Assembly: GCA_014860455.1 (NCBI GenBank)
Contig: JACZJQ010000329.1
Span: 1-44,761 of the forward strand
Direction: 5' to 3'
Length of the DNA stretch: 44,761 nucleotides
Source: Bryobacteraceae bacterium
GTDB lineage: Bacteria; Acidobacteriota; Terriglobia; Bryobacterales; Bryobacteraceae
Shown: piece after piece, positions 31,208-39,944 of the stretch
How positions within the stretch are numbered: the stretch's first letter is position 1
Layout: every line of letters begins with the position of its first letter
The notes under the pieces: model-generated
Databases searched by the model: none
What the model saw: the letters and a program-made list of their open reading frames with translations, nothing else
Told to the model about the DNA's origin: nothing
Translations under genes and position numbers: made by a program

Positions 31208-31892
31208 CCCCGACGAAATCATCTTCTGGCAGTATGGCCTTTTCAAGCTCAACGCCACGATTGTCTTCACGTGGGCTCTGATGCTCGTGCTGGCACTGGG
31301 CGCGAAACTGATAACCCGCAACATTTCCATCGGCCTGGAACGCGAACGCTGGCAGAATCTTCTCGAAATCATCGTCATCGCCATCGAGAAGCAAATCGAA
31401 GAGGTCGGCCTCAGTCACCCCGGAAGATATCTCGGATTCCTTGCCACGCTCTTCCTTTTCCTGGCGGCGGCCGCCATCTGCACCGTCATTCCCGGCTACC
31501 AGCCTCCGACTGGCTCCCTCTCGACGACGACGGCGCTGGCGCTATGCGTGTTTGCGGCCGTGACGTTCTTCGGCATCGAGGAACGGGGCCTGGGCAACTA
31601 TCTGAAGTCCTATGCGCAGCCGACCCCCATCATGTTGCCGTTCAATATCATCAGCGAAGTCTCCCGCACGCTGGCCCTGGCCGTCCGCCTGTTTGGCAAC
31701 ATGATGAGCGGAGCGATGATCATCGGTATCTTGCTCACCATCACGCCCCTATTCTTCCCGGTAATCATGTCGGCGCTTGGGCTTCTCACCGGCATGGTGC
31801 AGGCCTACATCTTCTTCATTCTGGCCACGGTGTACATTGCGGCCGCGACGCGTGTCGGCAAACCTGAGTCGGAATCTGAGTACAACGAGTGA
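31197..31892 (+). CDS. atpB: N-ATPase Fo subunit a
   Basis: A 231-residue ion-channel stator subunit with five or six transmembrane helices. The essential Arg lies in LALAVRLFGNMMSG, and the TPLFFPVIMSALGLLTGMVQ and YIFFILATVYIAAA helices follow. It forms the half-channels through which ions reach the c-ring. ATG 31197 has AAGGAG upstream and overlaps atpR by 11 bases. The longer frame from 31146 lies inside atpR and is less likely. Confidence 0.94.
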   Translation: MHLSPDEIIFWQYGLFKLNATIVFTWALMLVLALGAKLITRNISIGLERERWQNLLEIIVIAIEKQIEEVGLSHPGRYLGFLATLFLFLAAAAICTVIPGYQPPTGSLSTTTALALCVFAAVTFFGIEERGLGNYLKSYAQPTPIMLPFNIISEVSRTLALAVRLFGNMMSGAMIIGILLTITPLFFPVIMSALGLLTGMVQAYIFFILATVYIAAATRVGKPESESEYNE

Positions 31893-31923
31893 AACAACAA
31901 CACGAGGAACCAAGGAAGACACT

Positions 31924-32205
31924 ATGGATAATATGACGATCATCGCGGTTGCATCGATTGTCACCGCCGGCATTACCACCGGTTTTGGCACGATGGCCCC
32001 GGCACTGGGCGAAGGGAAGGCCGTGGCGACGGCACTGACTTCTTTAGCCCAGCAGCCCGACGCCTCCGCCACCATCACCCGGACTCTATTCGTCGGCCTG
32101 GCAATGATCGAGTCCACGGCTATCTACTGTTTCGTGGTTTCGATGATTCTCATCTTCGCCAATCCGTTCTGGAACCACGTCATCGCCCAGACCGCGGGAA
32201 AGTAA
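31924..32205 (+). CDS. atpE: N-ATPase Fo subunit c with sodium-type ligands
   Basis: A 93-residue proteolipid with two transmembrane helices and the loop AQQPDAS. Helix 1 has PALGEG with E30, and helix 2 has the string IESTAIY (E63, S64, T65, Y68), the set that coordinates Na+ in Ilyobacter-type rings. Two carboxylates in one subunit are typical of N-ATPases. Sodium translocation is thus likely, but whether Na+ or H+ is moved in the cell must be measured. ATG 31924 follows AAGGAAG. The longer frame from 31777 lies inside atpB. Confidence 0.95.
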   Translation: MDNMTIIAVASIVTAGITTGFGTMAPALGEGKAVATALTSLAQQPDASATITRTLFVGLAMIESTAIYCFVVSMILIFANPFWNHVIAQTAGK

Positions 32206-32208
32206 CCC

Positions 32209-33021
32209 ATGCTTATCGACTGGTTCACCGTCGGTGCGCAGGTGGTCAACTTCCTCATCCTGGTGTGGTTGCTGAAGCGCTTTCTCTACAAGCCCATCCT
32301 CGATGCCATTGACGCGCGGGAGAAACGGATCGCCGAAGAACTCGCGGACGCCGGGGCCAAACAGAACGAGGCCCGGGAACAGCGCGACGAATTCCAGAAA
32401 AAGAACGAGGAGTTCGACAAGCAGCGCGACAAGCTCCTGAACAAGGCCAAGGACGAGGCCGCAGCCGAACGGCAGCGCATTCTTGAGGAAGCGCGGCGGG
32501 CGGCCGGCGACCTGCGCGCCAGGCAAAAGGACGCGTTGAAGCGGGAACAAATGAGCCTGTATGACGAGATCGGGCGCCGAACCCGGGAGGAAGTATTTGC
32601 CATCGCTCGAAAGACGCTGACTGACCTCGCCGGGACGAGTCTGGAAGAACGCATGAGCGAGGCATTCACGTGCCGCTTGCGAGAACTGAACGAGGAGGCG
32701 AAGGGGGAGTTCACCAAAGCCCTGAGCACATCGCCGGACGCAGCCCTCGTCCGCAGCGCCTTCGAACTGCCGCCGGCGCAACAAACCGCTATACGACATG
32801 CCCTCAACGAGATCTTCACGGATGAAGTCCGAGTCCGTTTCGAGACTGCGCCGGACGTGATCAGCGGCATCGAACTGACCGCGAACGGGCGAAAGGTCGC
32901 CTGGAGCATCGCGGATTATCTCGCGTCCCTGAATGAGAGCATCGGCGAACTACTGGAAGAACACTCCAAGCCGGAGCCCCAGTCCGGGAACAAACGTGCC
33001 GCTCCAGCGGAGGCTAAGTGA
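32209..33021 (+). CDS. atpF: N-ATPase subunit b with delta-like C-terminal extension
   Basis: A 270-residue protein, much longer than the usual 160. An N-terminal membrane helix ([20 protein letters not shown]) leads to a long coiled coil (about 40-165). The C-terminal 100 residues ([20 protein letters not shown], then [20 protein letters not shown]) resemble the C-terminal part of subunit delta. N-ATPase operons lack atpH, so this extension probably supplies the peripheral-stalk function. The stop overlaps atpA by four bases (GTGA). Confidence 0.92.
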   Translation: MLIDWFTVGAQVVNFLILVWLLKRFLYKPILDAIDAREKRIAEELADAGAKQNEAREQRDEFQKKNEEFDKQRDKLLNKAKDEAAAERQRILEEARRAAGDLRARQKDALKREQMSLYDEIGRRTREEVFAIARKTLTDLAGTSLEERMSEAFTCRLRELNEEAKGEFTKALSTSPDAALVRSAFELPPAQQTAIRHALNEIFTDEVRVRFETAPDVISGIELTANGRKVAWSIADYLASLNESIGELLEEHSKPEPQSGNKRAAPAEAK

Positions 33022-34547
33022 GCGCGCCGCCCAATTCCGCCCAAAATGCCCTTGATCGTGCATTCGCTGGCCTTAGGCAGGGGCGCGAGGCCTTCACGCC
33101 TCAACTGACGCCGCGTGAGGTGGGCACGATTGCCAATGTCTCCACAGGCATCGCCCTGGTCTCCGGTCTTCCGGGCGTCGGTTCTGACGAGCTGGTGAAA
33201 TTCCGCGGCGATGTCTTCGGCATCGCATTCAACGTGGACGAAGACGAGATCGGCGTCGTGCTACTCGGCGAATACTGGCATTTGCACGCGGGCGATGAAG
33301 TCGAGCGCACGGGCCGGGTCATGGATGTGGCAGTGGGCGACGGATTGCTGGGACGGGTGATCGACCCGCTCGGCCGGCCCCTCGATGGCAACGGGCCGGT
33401 AGCCTCCAGCGGGCGCCTGCCCATCGAGCGCCCCGCCGCGCCCATCATGGACCGCGCGCCGGTCACTGTGCCGCTCCAAACCGGTCTTAAAGTCATTGAC
33501 GCACTCATTCCAATTGGACGCGGCCAGCGCGAGTTGATCCTCGGCGACCGGCAGACGGGCAAGACCGCGATTGCGATCGACACCATCCTGAATCAACGCG
33601 GCAGGGATGTCCTGTGCGTCTATTGCGCAGTTGGCCAGCGGGCCTCCGCCATCGCGAAGGCCGTAGCCACACTCCGGGAGAAGGCCGCGATGGATTACAC
33701 CGTGGTGGTTGTCACCGAGGGCAACGACCCGCCGGGCCTCGCCTACATTGCCCCATACGCCGCCACCAGCATTGCTGAGCATTTCATGGAGCAGGGCCGT
33801 GATGTGCTGATCGTTTATGACGATCTTACTCATCATGCCCGCGCCTATCGCGAGCTTTCTCTGTTGTTGCGCCGGCCGCCCGGACGCGAAGCGTTCCCTG
33901 GCGATATTTTCTATATCCACTCGCGGCTGCTGGAGCGCGCAACACACTTACGCAAGGAACTCGGCGGCGGATCGCTCACCGCGCTGCCCATCATTGAAAC
34001 TGAGGCACAGAACATCTCAGCCTACATCCCGACCAACCTGATTTCCATTACGGATGGCCAGGTCTACCTCTCGCCGTCGTTGTTCCAGTTGGGAGTGCTG
34101 CCGGCGGTCGACGTCGGTAAGTCAGTGTCGCGCGTTGGCGGAAAAGCGCAGCGGGCAGCCTATCGGTCTGTCGCGGGTGACCTTAAACTCGCCTACTCGC
34201 AATTTGAAGAGCTTGAGACATTTGCCAGGTTCGGCGCCCGCCTGGACGAGGATAACCGCAAGGTCATCGAGCATGGGTTACGTATCCGGGCCTGCCTCAA
34301 ACAGCCGGAGTTCTCCCCGGTACCCGTGTCTGCTCAAATCGCCGTCCTTCTGGCCTTGACCGCCGAACTCTTCAGCGACGTGCCGATTGACCGAATGACG
34401 GATGCCGAGCAGGCCGTCCGCAAGGCGGCGGCAGACATCCCCGCGCAAGTGTGCGAGCGATTGGATAGCGCCGACAGGTTGAGCGATGAGGACCGCGAAA
34501 CGATCATCGGGATCGCTCGCAAGGCGATCCAAGAGTTCACGTCATGA
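33018..34547 (+). CDS. atpA: N-ATPase F1 subunit alpha
   Basis: A 509-residue alpha subunit with GTG start overlapping the atpF stop. Walker A is GDRQTGKT, and the arginine-finger segment is [12 protein letters not shown]. The [21 protein letters not shown]-terminal beta-barrel is typical of the family. It forms the alpha3beta3 head with AtpD. It overlaps atpG by four bases (ATGA). There is no sign of damage. Confidence 0.96.
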   Translation: MSAPPNSAQNALDRAFAGLRQGREAFTPQLTPREVGTIANVSTGIALVSGLPGVGSDELVKFRGDVFGIAFNVDEDEIGVVLLGEYWHLHAGDEVERTGRVMDVAVGDGLLGRVIDPLGRPLDGNGPVASSGRLPIERPAAPIMDRAPVTVPLQTGLKVIDALIPIGRGQRELILGDRQTGKTAIAIDTILNQRGRDVLCVYCAVGQRASAIAKAVATLREKAAMDYTVVVVTEGNDPPGLAYIAPYAATSIAEHFMEQGRDVLIVYDDLTHHARAYRELSLLLRRPPGREAFPGDIFYIHSRLLERATHLRKELGGGSLTALPIIETEAQNISAYIPTNLISITDGQVYLSPSLFQLGVLPAVDVGKSVSRVGGKAQRAAYRSVAGDLKLAYSQFEELETFARFGARLDEDNRKVIEHGLRIRACLKQPEFSPVPVSAQIAVLLALTAELFSDVPIDRMTDAEQAVRKAAADIPAQVCERLDSADRLSDEDRETIIGIARKAIQEFTS

Positions 34548-35458
34548 GCAACACAACCGCAGGCCTGCGTCGCAAGATCGACAGCGCTGGGAATCTTCAA
34601 TCCGTGGTCGGCGCCATGAAGGCCCTGGCCGCTTCGAGTATCGGCCAGTACGAGCAATCGGTGCGCGCGCTGGGCGACTACTATGGCACGGTGCAACTGG
34701 GGTTGGGCGTTTGTTTCCGGGTTCCCGGTTCAGCGGCGTTGATGACTGGTGAGATAGGGCAAAGAGATGCGGGTGCGATCAGCGCGGTCGTATTTGGTTC
34801 CGACCAGGGATTGGTGGGCCAGTTTAATGATGTAGTGGCAGGTCATGCGGTTAAGGCCCTGGGAGAATTGACTGACACACCGCGCATCTGGGCGGTTGGC
34901 GAACGCGTTCATGCGCGCTTGAAGGACGCGGGCCTGCCGCTGGCCGGCCTCTTCACTGTGCCAAATTCTGTAAAGGCCGTCACCCCGCTCGTCGGCCAAA
35001 TCCTAGTGGAAAGCGAGGCGCACCGCAGCCAAGGCGAGGTTGTCGAACTTCATCTTTTCTACAACCGCTCAAGATCCGGAGCGGCTTATGAGCCCGTGAG
35101 TGAGCGACTGCTGCCGTTGGACAAGACCTGGTGGCGCGAGATCGCCGCGCTTCCCTGGCCGGCGAAGAACTTGCCCGAAGTTATGGGCGGCGACACAGAA
35201 ACATCGCGGGCGCTCGTCCGCGAGTATCTCTTCGTTTCGCTCTTCAGGGCGTGCGCCGAGTCCCTAGCGAGTGAGAACGTGAGCCGCTTGGCGGCGATGC
35301 AGCGCGCCGACAAGAACATCGACGAACTCCTGGAGGATCTCAACGGGACATACCATCGTCTGCGCCAGAGTGGCATCGACGAGGAGTTGTTCGATGTGAT
35401 CGCCGGCTTCGAGGCGTTAGCAAAGGGAGCAATCCCTGCCGGGCGGGGATTCACTTAA
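34544..35458 (+). CDS. atpG: N-ATPase F1 subunit gamma
   Basis: A 304-residue gamma-like rotor subunit. N-terminal ([20 protein letters not shown]) and C-terminal ([20 protein letters not shown], then [20 protein letters not shown]) helices form the central-stalk coiled coil, and the middle is the alpha/beta domain ([13 protein letters not shown]). Sequence in the middle is divergent, as usual for N-type gamma. It ends the operon. No terminator hairpin was recognised in the 173 bases before the next gene. Confidence 0.93.
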   Translation: MSNTTAGLRRKIDSAGNLQSVVGAMKALAASSIGQYEQSVRALGDYYGTVQLGLGVCFRVPGSAALMTGEIGQRDAGAISAVVFGSDQGLVGQFNDVVAGHAVKALGELTDTPRIWAVGERVHARLKDAGLPLAGLFTVPNSVKAVTPLVGQILVESEAHRSQGEVVELHLFYNRSRSGAAYEPVSERLLPLDKTWWREIAALPWPAKNLPEVMGGDTETSRALVREYLFVSLFRACAESLASENVSRLAAMQRADKNIDELLEDLNGTYHRLRQSGIDEELFDVIAGFEALAKGAIPAGRGFT

Positions 35459-35631
35459 AGGAGAGACACCCAGTGATCAGCGACTCCGAATCCGCCGGAT
35501 CGGAGCGCCAGTGGGACGTTGCGATCCGCAATAATCGCATCGGACTTGAGAACCAACAGCATACGAGGCAGTCAGCTCGAAGGTTAAGGCCAGGATGAGG
35601 TCGCCCGCCGACGCGATAGAATCACGGTTAC

Positions 35632-35886
35632 TCACCGCAACTCCGTGACCCCCTCGCCAGCCAGCATCGAACGGATCTTCGCCTTCACGGCAATCACCGG
35701 AACGAACCTCGGCTTGGCGAGCAGATCCAGAATGAGCCTTCCCTGCTCCACGGCACAACCGACCCTGTAGCCGTCCTTCTGCAGGACTCCAGTGTCCCCA
35801 GCCAGGTTGAATGCAGCCTCGGCGAGTCTCGCCCGTGCAACTCCAATCTGGGCTGGCGGCACGGCAAACTTCATTCGATCAGCCAT
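35632..35886 (-). CDS. Small hypothetical protein of the mobile island
   Basis: An 84-residue protein. ATG 35886 has GGAGGGGGAGA directly upstream, so it is preferred over the upstream in-frame codon at 36045. It begins MADRMKFAVPPAQIGVARAR and ends in VIAVKAKIRSMLAGEG with an alternating hydrophobic pattern and no membrane helix. It overlaps the M15 peptidase gene by eight bases, so the two are probably translated together. No family was recognised; its place suggests a lysis or lysis-control role. Confidence 0.6.
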   Translation of the reverse strand: MADRMKFAVPPAQIGVARARLAEAAFNLAGDTGVLQKDGYRVGCAVEQGRLILDLLAKPRFVPVIAVKAKIRSMLAGEGVTELR

Positions 35887-36286
35887 TCTCCCCCTCCTGA
35901 AACGGGTCCGCCGCGACCGCCGCACGGCCGTTGAGGTATATCCAGCGCACCGGTGCAGCCGCCTCCCGCACGTCGACGTGGATGTAGCCGGCGGCGTGGT
36001 CCACTCCGATGCCTTTGATCCGCGGCGCTGCCCGGACGACTTCATAGAAGGCGCGCAGTGGCATCGCTATCGGGACCAGGTCCGCCGCGGGGCCCTGTGC
36101 GTGATAGCCGGGCTTCGTTTTGCGCGCTTCGACCGGATGCTGCGGACAGCGGTAGGCCGAGTTCACCTTGAGCGGGCCGGCCTTCGCGCGCAGCGCCTCC
36201 AGCACATCGAGCAGTTCCCGTCGGACACCCTCGCGGCCGCAGTGCCGGCAGCGGAGTTCCGCCGATTTGAAGTGTTCCAATTCCAT
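35879..36286 (-). CDS. M15-type D,D-carboxypeptidase/endolysin-like peptidase
   Basis: A 135-residue protein resembling the peptidase M15A family, which hydrolyses peptidoglycan peptide bonds and serves as endolysin in many phages. Candidate Zn ligands are visible: YHAQGPAADL (H62, D69) and YIHVDV (H103, D105). A CRHC pair (C13, C16) near the start may bind a second metal. No signal peptide is present, so release would depend on a holin or passive escape. It overlaps the downstream 84-residue gene by eight bases. Confidence 0.8.
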   Translation of the reverse strand: MELEHFKSAELRCRHCGREGVRRELLDVLEALRAKAGPLKVNSAYRCPQHPVEARKTKPGYHAQGPAADLVPIAMPLRAFYEVVRAAPRIKGIGVDHAAGYIHVDVREAAAPVRWIYLNGRAAVAADPFQEGENG

Positions 36287-36289
36287 GGA

Positions 36290-36439
36290 TCAGACTCCGC
36301 CTTCCGGCGCAACCACCGACACCGGCAGCACGAAAGCATGCCGCTTCATCTCCTGGATCTCAGCCTGCAGGGCCTGGATCCGGACCATCCGCTCCGCCAC
36401 GCCTTTCGGGTCCGGGTCCGGGAATACGACCAGCAGCAA
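36290..36439 (-). CDS. Possible 49-residue small protein upstream of the endolysin
   Basis: A frame opening after a stop at 36455-36457 gives up to 49 residues from TTG 36439, ending in TGA 36290-36292, three bases before the peptidase start. Its C-terminal part (RIQALQAEIQEMKRHAFVLP) reads as a short coiled coil, preceded by a hydrophobic patch (LLLVVFPDPDPK). GTG and ATG codons inside (ATG 36388) are alternative starts. The tight spacing to the peptidase suggests a shared operon. A membrane or lysis-helper role is speculation. Confidence 0.3.
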   Translation of the reverse strand: MLLVVFPDPDPKGVAERMVRIQALQAEIQEMKRHAFVLPVSVVAPEGGV

Positions 36440-36808
36440 CTGTATGGTCTTGGCCTAGGTTCAACACCGCCATGGTTAATCTGCTGTTGTGAATCAGGCT
36501 GCCGCTGCCAATCCGGCAGTGTGTGCCCACCCCGGGCCAGAGGAGGATTGTTGCACAACAGGAATTCATGCGTGGCGCATCGGCCGGAGCGGCGGTGACC
36601 ACCGAACCGACGACCTGGAGAGTCGCTGGTAGGTTGTCGGGGTGACTACCCATGGAGTTTCCATGGAAAGCATTGCATGGAAAGGACTAAGCCTCACGCG
36701 GTTTCTTGGTGACCACCTTGTTGCTGGTCTATCTGTAGCGAAATCGTGGGGTGGGGAGACCCTCGATCAAAAAGGGCCAGGAAGGACCCATTTTCTTCCA
36801 CAGCGGGC
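36440..36808. other. Intergenic stretch in the island
   Basis: No convincing gene in about 370 bases. A minus-strand frame of 97 codons (36360-36653) lacks domains and start signal. A dyad, CCATGG-N5-CCATGG, occurs at 36650-36666. The base composition is slightly lower in GC than the flanks by eye. Confidence 0.4.
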
Positions 36809-37165
36809 TCACTTGAGGGATTCGCATGTTGCTGCAACCGAGTCCGCCTCTGGGCGACAGTCGCAGGCAATCTTCACCAAGGCAACCGCGACCTCCTCAG
36901 CCTTCCAGGCGGGCACGCGCCGGATCACGGCCGACTGCTCGTTGATTACGACTGAACGGCGGCCCTGAGGATCGAACTCCGCAAACACGGCAAACACCGC
37001 TGCCACTGCCGCCCGATCGGCCGTCACGGTTTGGACTTTGGAGCCTACGTGAGGGACTGGCCATTCTGCGCCAAGTCCCTCGGCCTGCAGTCCGGATGCT
37101 CCGGGGAGGACTTCGGCAAAAGTTTTCCGAAGTTCGCGACCGATATGTGATCCGATGGTCGTCAC
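36809..37165 (-). CDS. Hypothetical protein sharing a C-terminal domain with its neighbour
   Basis: A 118-residue protein. GTG 37165 follows AGGAG at five bases. The C-terminal half (FDPQGRRSVVINEQSAVIRR, then VPAWKAEEVAVALVKIA) is nearly identical to the C-terminal region of the 281-residue gene at 37226-38071, both in protein and in DNA. The rest (MTTIGSHIGRELRKTFAEVL) is unrelated to that gene. No family was recognised. A partial gene duplication within the island is the simplest reading. Confidence 0.6.
   Translation of the reverse strand: MTTIGSHIGRELRKTFAEVLPGASGLQAEGLGAEWPVPHVGSKVQTVTADRAAVAAVFAVFAEFDPQGRRSVVINEQSAVIRRVPAWKAEEVAVALVKIACDCRPEADSVAATCESLK
36866..37010. repeat. Direct repeat copy 1 (about 145 bp)
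   Basis: This segment is highly similar to 37370-37514, offset 504 bp. The first 43 bases (36866-36908 against 37370-37412) are identical, and the remainder matches at roughly 80 percent by eye. It lies inside two minus-strand genes in the same frame, so it encodes the shared ARP-WKAEEVAVALVKIA block. It reflects a recent duplication of part of a gene. Confidence 0.8.
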
Positions 37166-37225
37166 AGCGACTCCTGGTATGCCTGCCAGGCTGGCCGATC
37201 CTTCCAAACGATGGGCGGCACGCGG

Positions 37226-38071
37226 TCATTCGCCCGTCACTGTGTTGGCCGGACAAGCATCTTGGCTTCGATCATCGGCCACTTCAAGTCCTGCCCTGGG
37301 CCAATCAACCACTGGGACGCTGTCATGGGGCGCATCAGCTGCGGTAATCGTTCGGCTGCGGCAGCCGTCGGCAATCTTCACCAAGGCAACCGCGACCTCC
37401 TCAGCCTTCCAGACGGGCACGCGCCGGATCACCGCAGACTGCCCGTTCATGACGACCGAACGCCGACCCTCGGGATCGTACTCCTCAAACACGGCAAGCA
37501 ACGCTGCCACTGCCACCCGGGTCAGGCGGCATCCGGCCGGCCCCATGTCCAGGATCACCTGGGCTGTGGAGCGTGCACGTAGCACTACCACTTTTGGCCG
37601 CCGCTCGGCCCAGCACTCGCGGCTGTGCACCATGATCCGCTGTCGCGCCGTGGTCTCGATCACTGCGTATCCCTTTTCTCGCCAGCGGTCCCGGACCAAC
37701 CACTTTCGGCCGAGCTGCCGTCGTTGCACCTGTTCCCAACGGCACAGAGGATGGGAGGGCTTTACACGGAAACACCAGTTCAGTTCGCTCGCATCCACCG
37801 GATCAAACCCTGCCGCCAACATGGCGCCCTTGAACGCGCCGTTGTAGATGTAGAAGCCATCCGGCTCCCTCTCGAAGTCGTGCTTCATGCCGTAGCTGGT
37901 GCGCCGGAACACCGTCTTCGCCGGCGCGAGCACAGCGCGAATCCAATCGACCAAGGCGGACTGTTCCTGAGGCGTAAGCCGTTGGAAAGCCGCGGGATCA
38001 TTGGCAGCCCAATCCATCTCCGCCAATTCATCGCGCTGCCCGCTCGCCTTGTAGATCGCGTAGTAATCCAT
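37226..38071 (-). CDS. Hypothetical island protein with repeat-shared C-terminus
   Basis: A 281-residue protein starting at ATG 38071, with GGAGGTGA nine or ten bases upstream. The N-terminal two thirds (LTPQEQSALVDWIRAVLAPA, RTSYGMKHDFEREPDGFYIY) look like a conserved phage/ICE domain, though I do not recognise it. Residues about 185-245 (GRRSVVMNGQSAVIRRVPVW) are shared with the gene at 36809-37165. No membrane segment. It lies in the minus-strand run of the island. Confidence 0.7.
   Translation of the reverse strand: MDYYAIYKASGQRDELAEMDWAANDPAAFQRLTPQEQSALVDWIRAVLAPAKTVFRRTSYGMKHDFEREPDGFYIYNGAFKGAMLAAGFDPVDASELNWCFRVKPSHPLCRWEQVQRRQLGRKWLVRDRWREKGYAVIETTARQRIMVHSRECWAERRPKVVVLRARSTAQVILDMGPAGCRLTRVAVAALLAVFEEYDPEGRRSVVMNGQSAVIRRVPVWKAEEVAVALVKIADGCRSRTITAADAPHDSVPVVDWPRAGLEVADDRSQDACPANTVTGE
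37370..37514. repeat. Direct repeat copy 2 (about 145 bp)
   Basis: Partner of 36866-37010, offset by 504 bp with a perfect 43-bp core (37370-37412). It lies inside the 281-residue gene, which is probably the donor because its domain is embedded in a longer intact protein, while the smaller gene has only the tail. Confidence 0.8.
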
Positions 38072-38169
38072 ACTCAGTTCACCTCCAAATCGTTGTCGCC
38101 CGCCGCGCCGCCGTCAAAATAGTTGTTCCGACCGAGCCAGCAGTTCACCCACGCGAGGCCACGCCCCCG

Positions 38170-38655
38170 CTAGGTGTAGAACTGAACATCCTCCATCTCA
38201 CAGCGCACGACCTGGACCAGGTGGTCGATGCGGATTGCGTCATCCAGGATGCGAACCGGCAGATACCTGCGCAGGCTAGTGATGTCCAAGAAACGGTGGA
38301 TGGCAGGTTGGGACGGACCCAGTAGCCGTGCGCAGGTGATGTGGTCGTCGATCGTCAGTAGTCGGAAGGGGCCGCGAGCAGGAGTGGCCGGCTGGACCGG
38401 AATTGCTGCCAGCCACTCGGAGCCACGTCCGGCATCGCTGGGGAGAGTGCGGGCTTCCACTTCTCGCATCCCGACCAGGATCCTCTCGATCGCCTTGTGG
38501 ATGCGCTTCACGTTGGTGTGAAGCCTATCGGGCACCCCCAGGGCGCTGCGCGTGATGTTGTCAAACTCGGCTACCGAACGGTGAACCGCGGTCCACTCGC
38601 GCGCGGCGGCGCGGTGGTCGTCGATGGTCATGATGGTTAAGTGTCGTCTGCTCAT
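38170..38655 (-). CDS. Hypothetical protein of the mobile island
   Basis: A 161-residue soluble protein, MSRRHLTIMTIDDHRAAARE at the N-terminus, with helical and charged character and two TIDDH motifs (about residues 9-14 and 100-105) that suggest internal duplication. ATG 38655 overlaps the upstream gene's stop (ATGA), so they are co-translated. No family was recognised. Confidence 0.65.
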   Translation of the reverse strand: MSRRHLTIMTIDDHRAAAREWTAVHRSVAEFDNITRSALGVPDRLHTNVKRIHKAIERILVGMREVEARTLPSDAGRGSEWLAAIPVQPATPARGPFRLLTIDDHITCARLLGPSQPAIHRFLDITSLRRYLPVRILDDAIRIDHLVQVVRCEMEDVQFYT

Positions 38656-39377
38656 AGTGATCCTTGCTCCAATGGTGGTTTTGTGGGTTTTGTCGGTTCG
38701 GGTTTGGCGCTTACCGCCAGAATTGAATCCTGGCGCTGCTGCTGCCGCTCACCTTGTAGAACCGTTGCTGCTGTAATCCGTCCTGGCTGCCCAGTGACCC
38801 CTTGCTGGTGAAAGAGCCGGTTCAACTCGGCCGCCTTCCACTGCGCCCATGAAGAGGTCTCGGCGCCCCACCCCATCTCCTGGAGCATGCGGTCCCGGAC
38901 CTTCCACGGCTCCTTCGGCTCCCGTTGCATTTCCGCCAACACATGCGTGGGAACGGCTTCGCCCTCGACGAGCCGCAGTTTGTAGCGTGCAGGCACATCG
39001 GCGCCGTCCAAGTAGCGCACCGGAGGCCCGTGCTTGCCGAGCGTTTGCAGGGCCTTCCGGATCACCGGGCCGTCCAGGTCGCTCCAAATGCCGATGGCGC
39101 GAACGTCATCGAAGTGAATCATGCGGACGCCGGCCTGGTTGAGCACGGCGGAGGCGTGGGCCACGTCGGCCGGATCCGGCTCGACGGGGGTAGTTGGAGG
39201 TTCGTCCGCAGTGGCGCTGACAAAACCCCCAGCAGCAGGGGCTGCCGCGGCTGGGATGCTTGCCGCGGAATCCGCCGCAGGCTGAACTGCGGGTTGCCAG
39301 TCGCGCCACCGGCCGCGCTTTGCGGGGCTGGACGGCCCGATGGTGGCGCTCGTAGCAGGAGAGCTTCTCGTATTCAT
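38652..39377 (-). CDS. Hypothetical protein with Ala/Pro-rich N-terminus
   Basis: A 241-residue protein. Residues 1-70 are Ala/Pro/Ser-rich and probably disordered. A globular region follows with ADVAHASAVLNQAGVRMIHF and AIGIWSDLDGPVIRKALQTL, which looks like a winged-helix or replication-accessory fold. The tail contains PTKPTKPP, which is a translation of the 9-bp TTTTGTCGG repeats seen in the intergenic region. It lies just downstream of the repeat array and primase gene, in the same direction. No known family was recognised. Confidence 0.65.
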   Translation of the reverse strand: MNTRSSPATSATIGPSSPAKRGRWRDWQPAVQPAADSAASIPAAAAPAAGGFVSATADEPPTTPVEPDPADVAHASAVLNQAGVRMIHFDDVRAIGIWSDLDGPVIRKALQTLGKHGPPVRYLDGADVPARYKLRLVEGEAVPTHVLAEMQREPKEPWKVRDRMLQEMGWGAETSSWAQWKAAELNRLFHQQGVTGQPGRITAATVLQGERQQQRQDSILAVSAKPEPTKPTKPPLEQGSL

Positions 39378-39518
39378 CGTGTTTCCTTGTATCGAAGCCG
39401 GCCAGGAGGTGTCGGCAGGGTTTTGGCGGTTTTGTCAGTTAGCGGTGACGAAATCTCACGACCGTGACTCTGCCCGGAAGTGATAGATTCTATTGGTCTG
39501 TGTTCGTGGCGCCGGGGA

Positions 39519-39545
39519 TTTTGTCAGTTTTGTCGGTTTTGTCAG
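39519..39545 (+). repeat. Three 9-bp TTTTGTCRG direct repeats (array 1)
   Basis: TTTTGTCAG, TTTTGTCGG, TTTTGTCAG in tandem without spacers. The 27 bases are the exact reverse complement of 39715-39741, so the two arrays form a perfect inverted repeat around 169 bp. Two further copies lie at 39421-39438. Confidence 0.85.
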
Positions 39546-39714
39546 CGGGGCGCGTGTCGTGCTCGGGCCAAGGGAGGCGAAAGAACAATGAGAAGACAAG
39601 AAGAAAAGGCGAAGATAAGTCTGAAGAAGATCTTATTATGACAATTGTTCTCCTCTCTCCCACACGTGGTCTTCCGCCCAAGGGGCACCGCACGCACTTC
39701 CGGATGCGCCCCTA

Positions 39715-39741
39715 CTGACAAAACCGACAAAACTGACAAAA
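39715..39741 (-). repeat. Three 9-bp TTTTGTCRG repeats, inverted (array 2)
   Basis: CTGACAAAA, CCGACAAAA, CTGACAAAA in tandem: exact reverse complement of 39519-39545. Two more reverse copies follow at 39858-39875, preceded by a small GTCAGT/ACTGAC hairpin. The repeats lie beside a primase-helicase gene and resemble iterons in size, although their sequence is not a DnaA box. Confidence 0.85.
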
Positions 39742-39944
39742 CCTCTGCAGCCTGGTTTCGGGCAGGGTCGTGATGTGCATCCAGCCTTTTGTTTTCATTG
39801 GGGTACCAGACAGCCATCAAGTTCGCGCACTCGCTCGAGGTCTTGTCAGTGCCAACTGACAAAACTGACAAAACCTCCCGCATGGGCGCATCTGCCGGAT
39901 TTGTCGGTGCCCCGGCTGGCATCCACATCACCCGCTGAGCCGCG

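Larger units (their letters stand above)
39378..39944. other. Intergenic region carrying 9-bp repeat arrays
   Basis: About 570 bases without a recognisable gene between the primase-helicase and the 241-residue gene, both leftward. It contains arrays of TTTTGTCAG/TTTTGTCGG in both orientations (39421-39438, 39519-39545, 39715-39741, 39858-39875). Frames here such as 39542-40201 translate the repeats as VLSVLSVL and are not genes. The AT-rich core (39590-39650) between inverted arrays would suit an origin of replication. Confidence 0.55.

Noticed and set aside
36701-36733. TGACCA ... TGGTC near the island intergenic stretch as another activator site
   Set aside because: The spacer is nine bases rather than four, and the right arm is incomplete.
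39421-39875. 9-bp repeats as a CRISPR array or DnaA-box cluster
   Set aside because: The units are too short and have no spacers for CRISPR, and the sequence does not match TTATCCACA.
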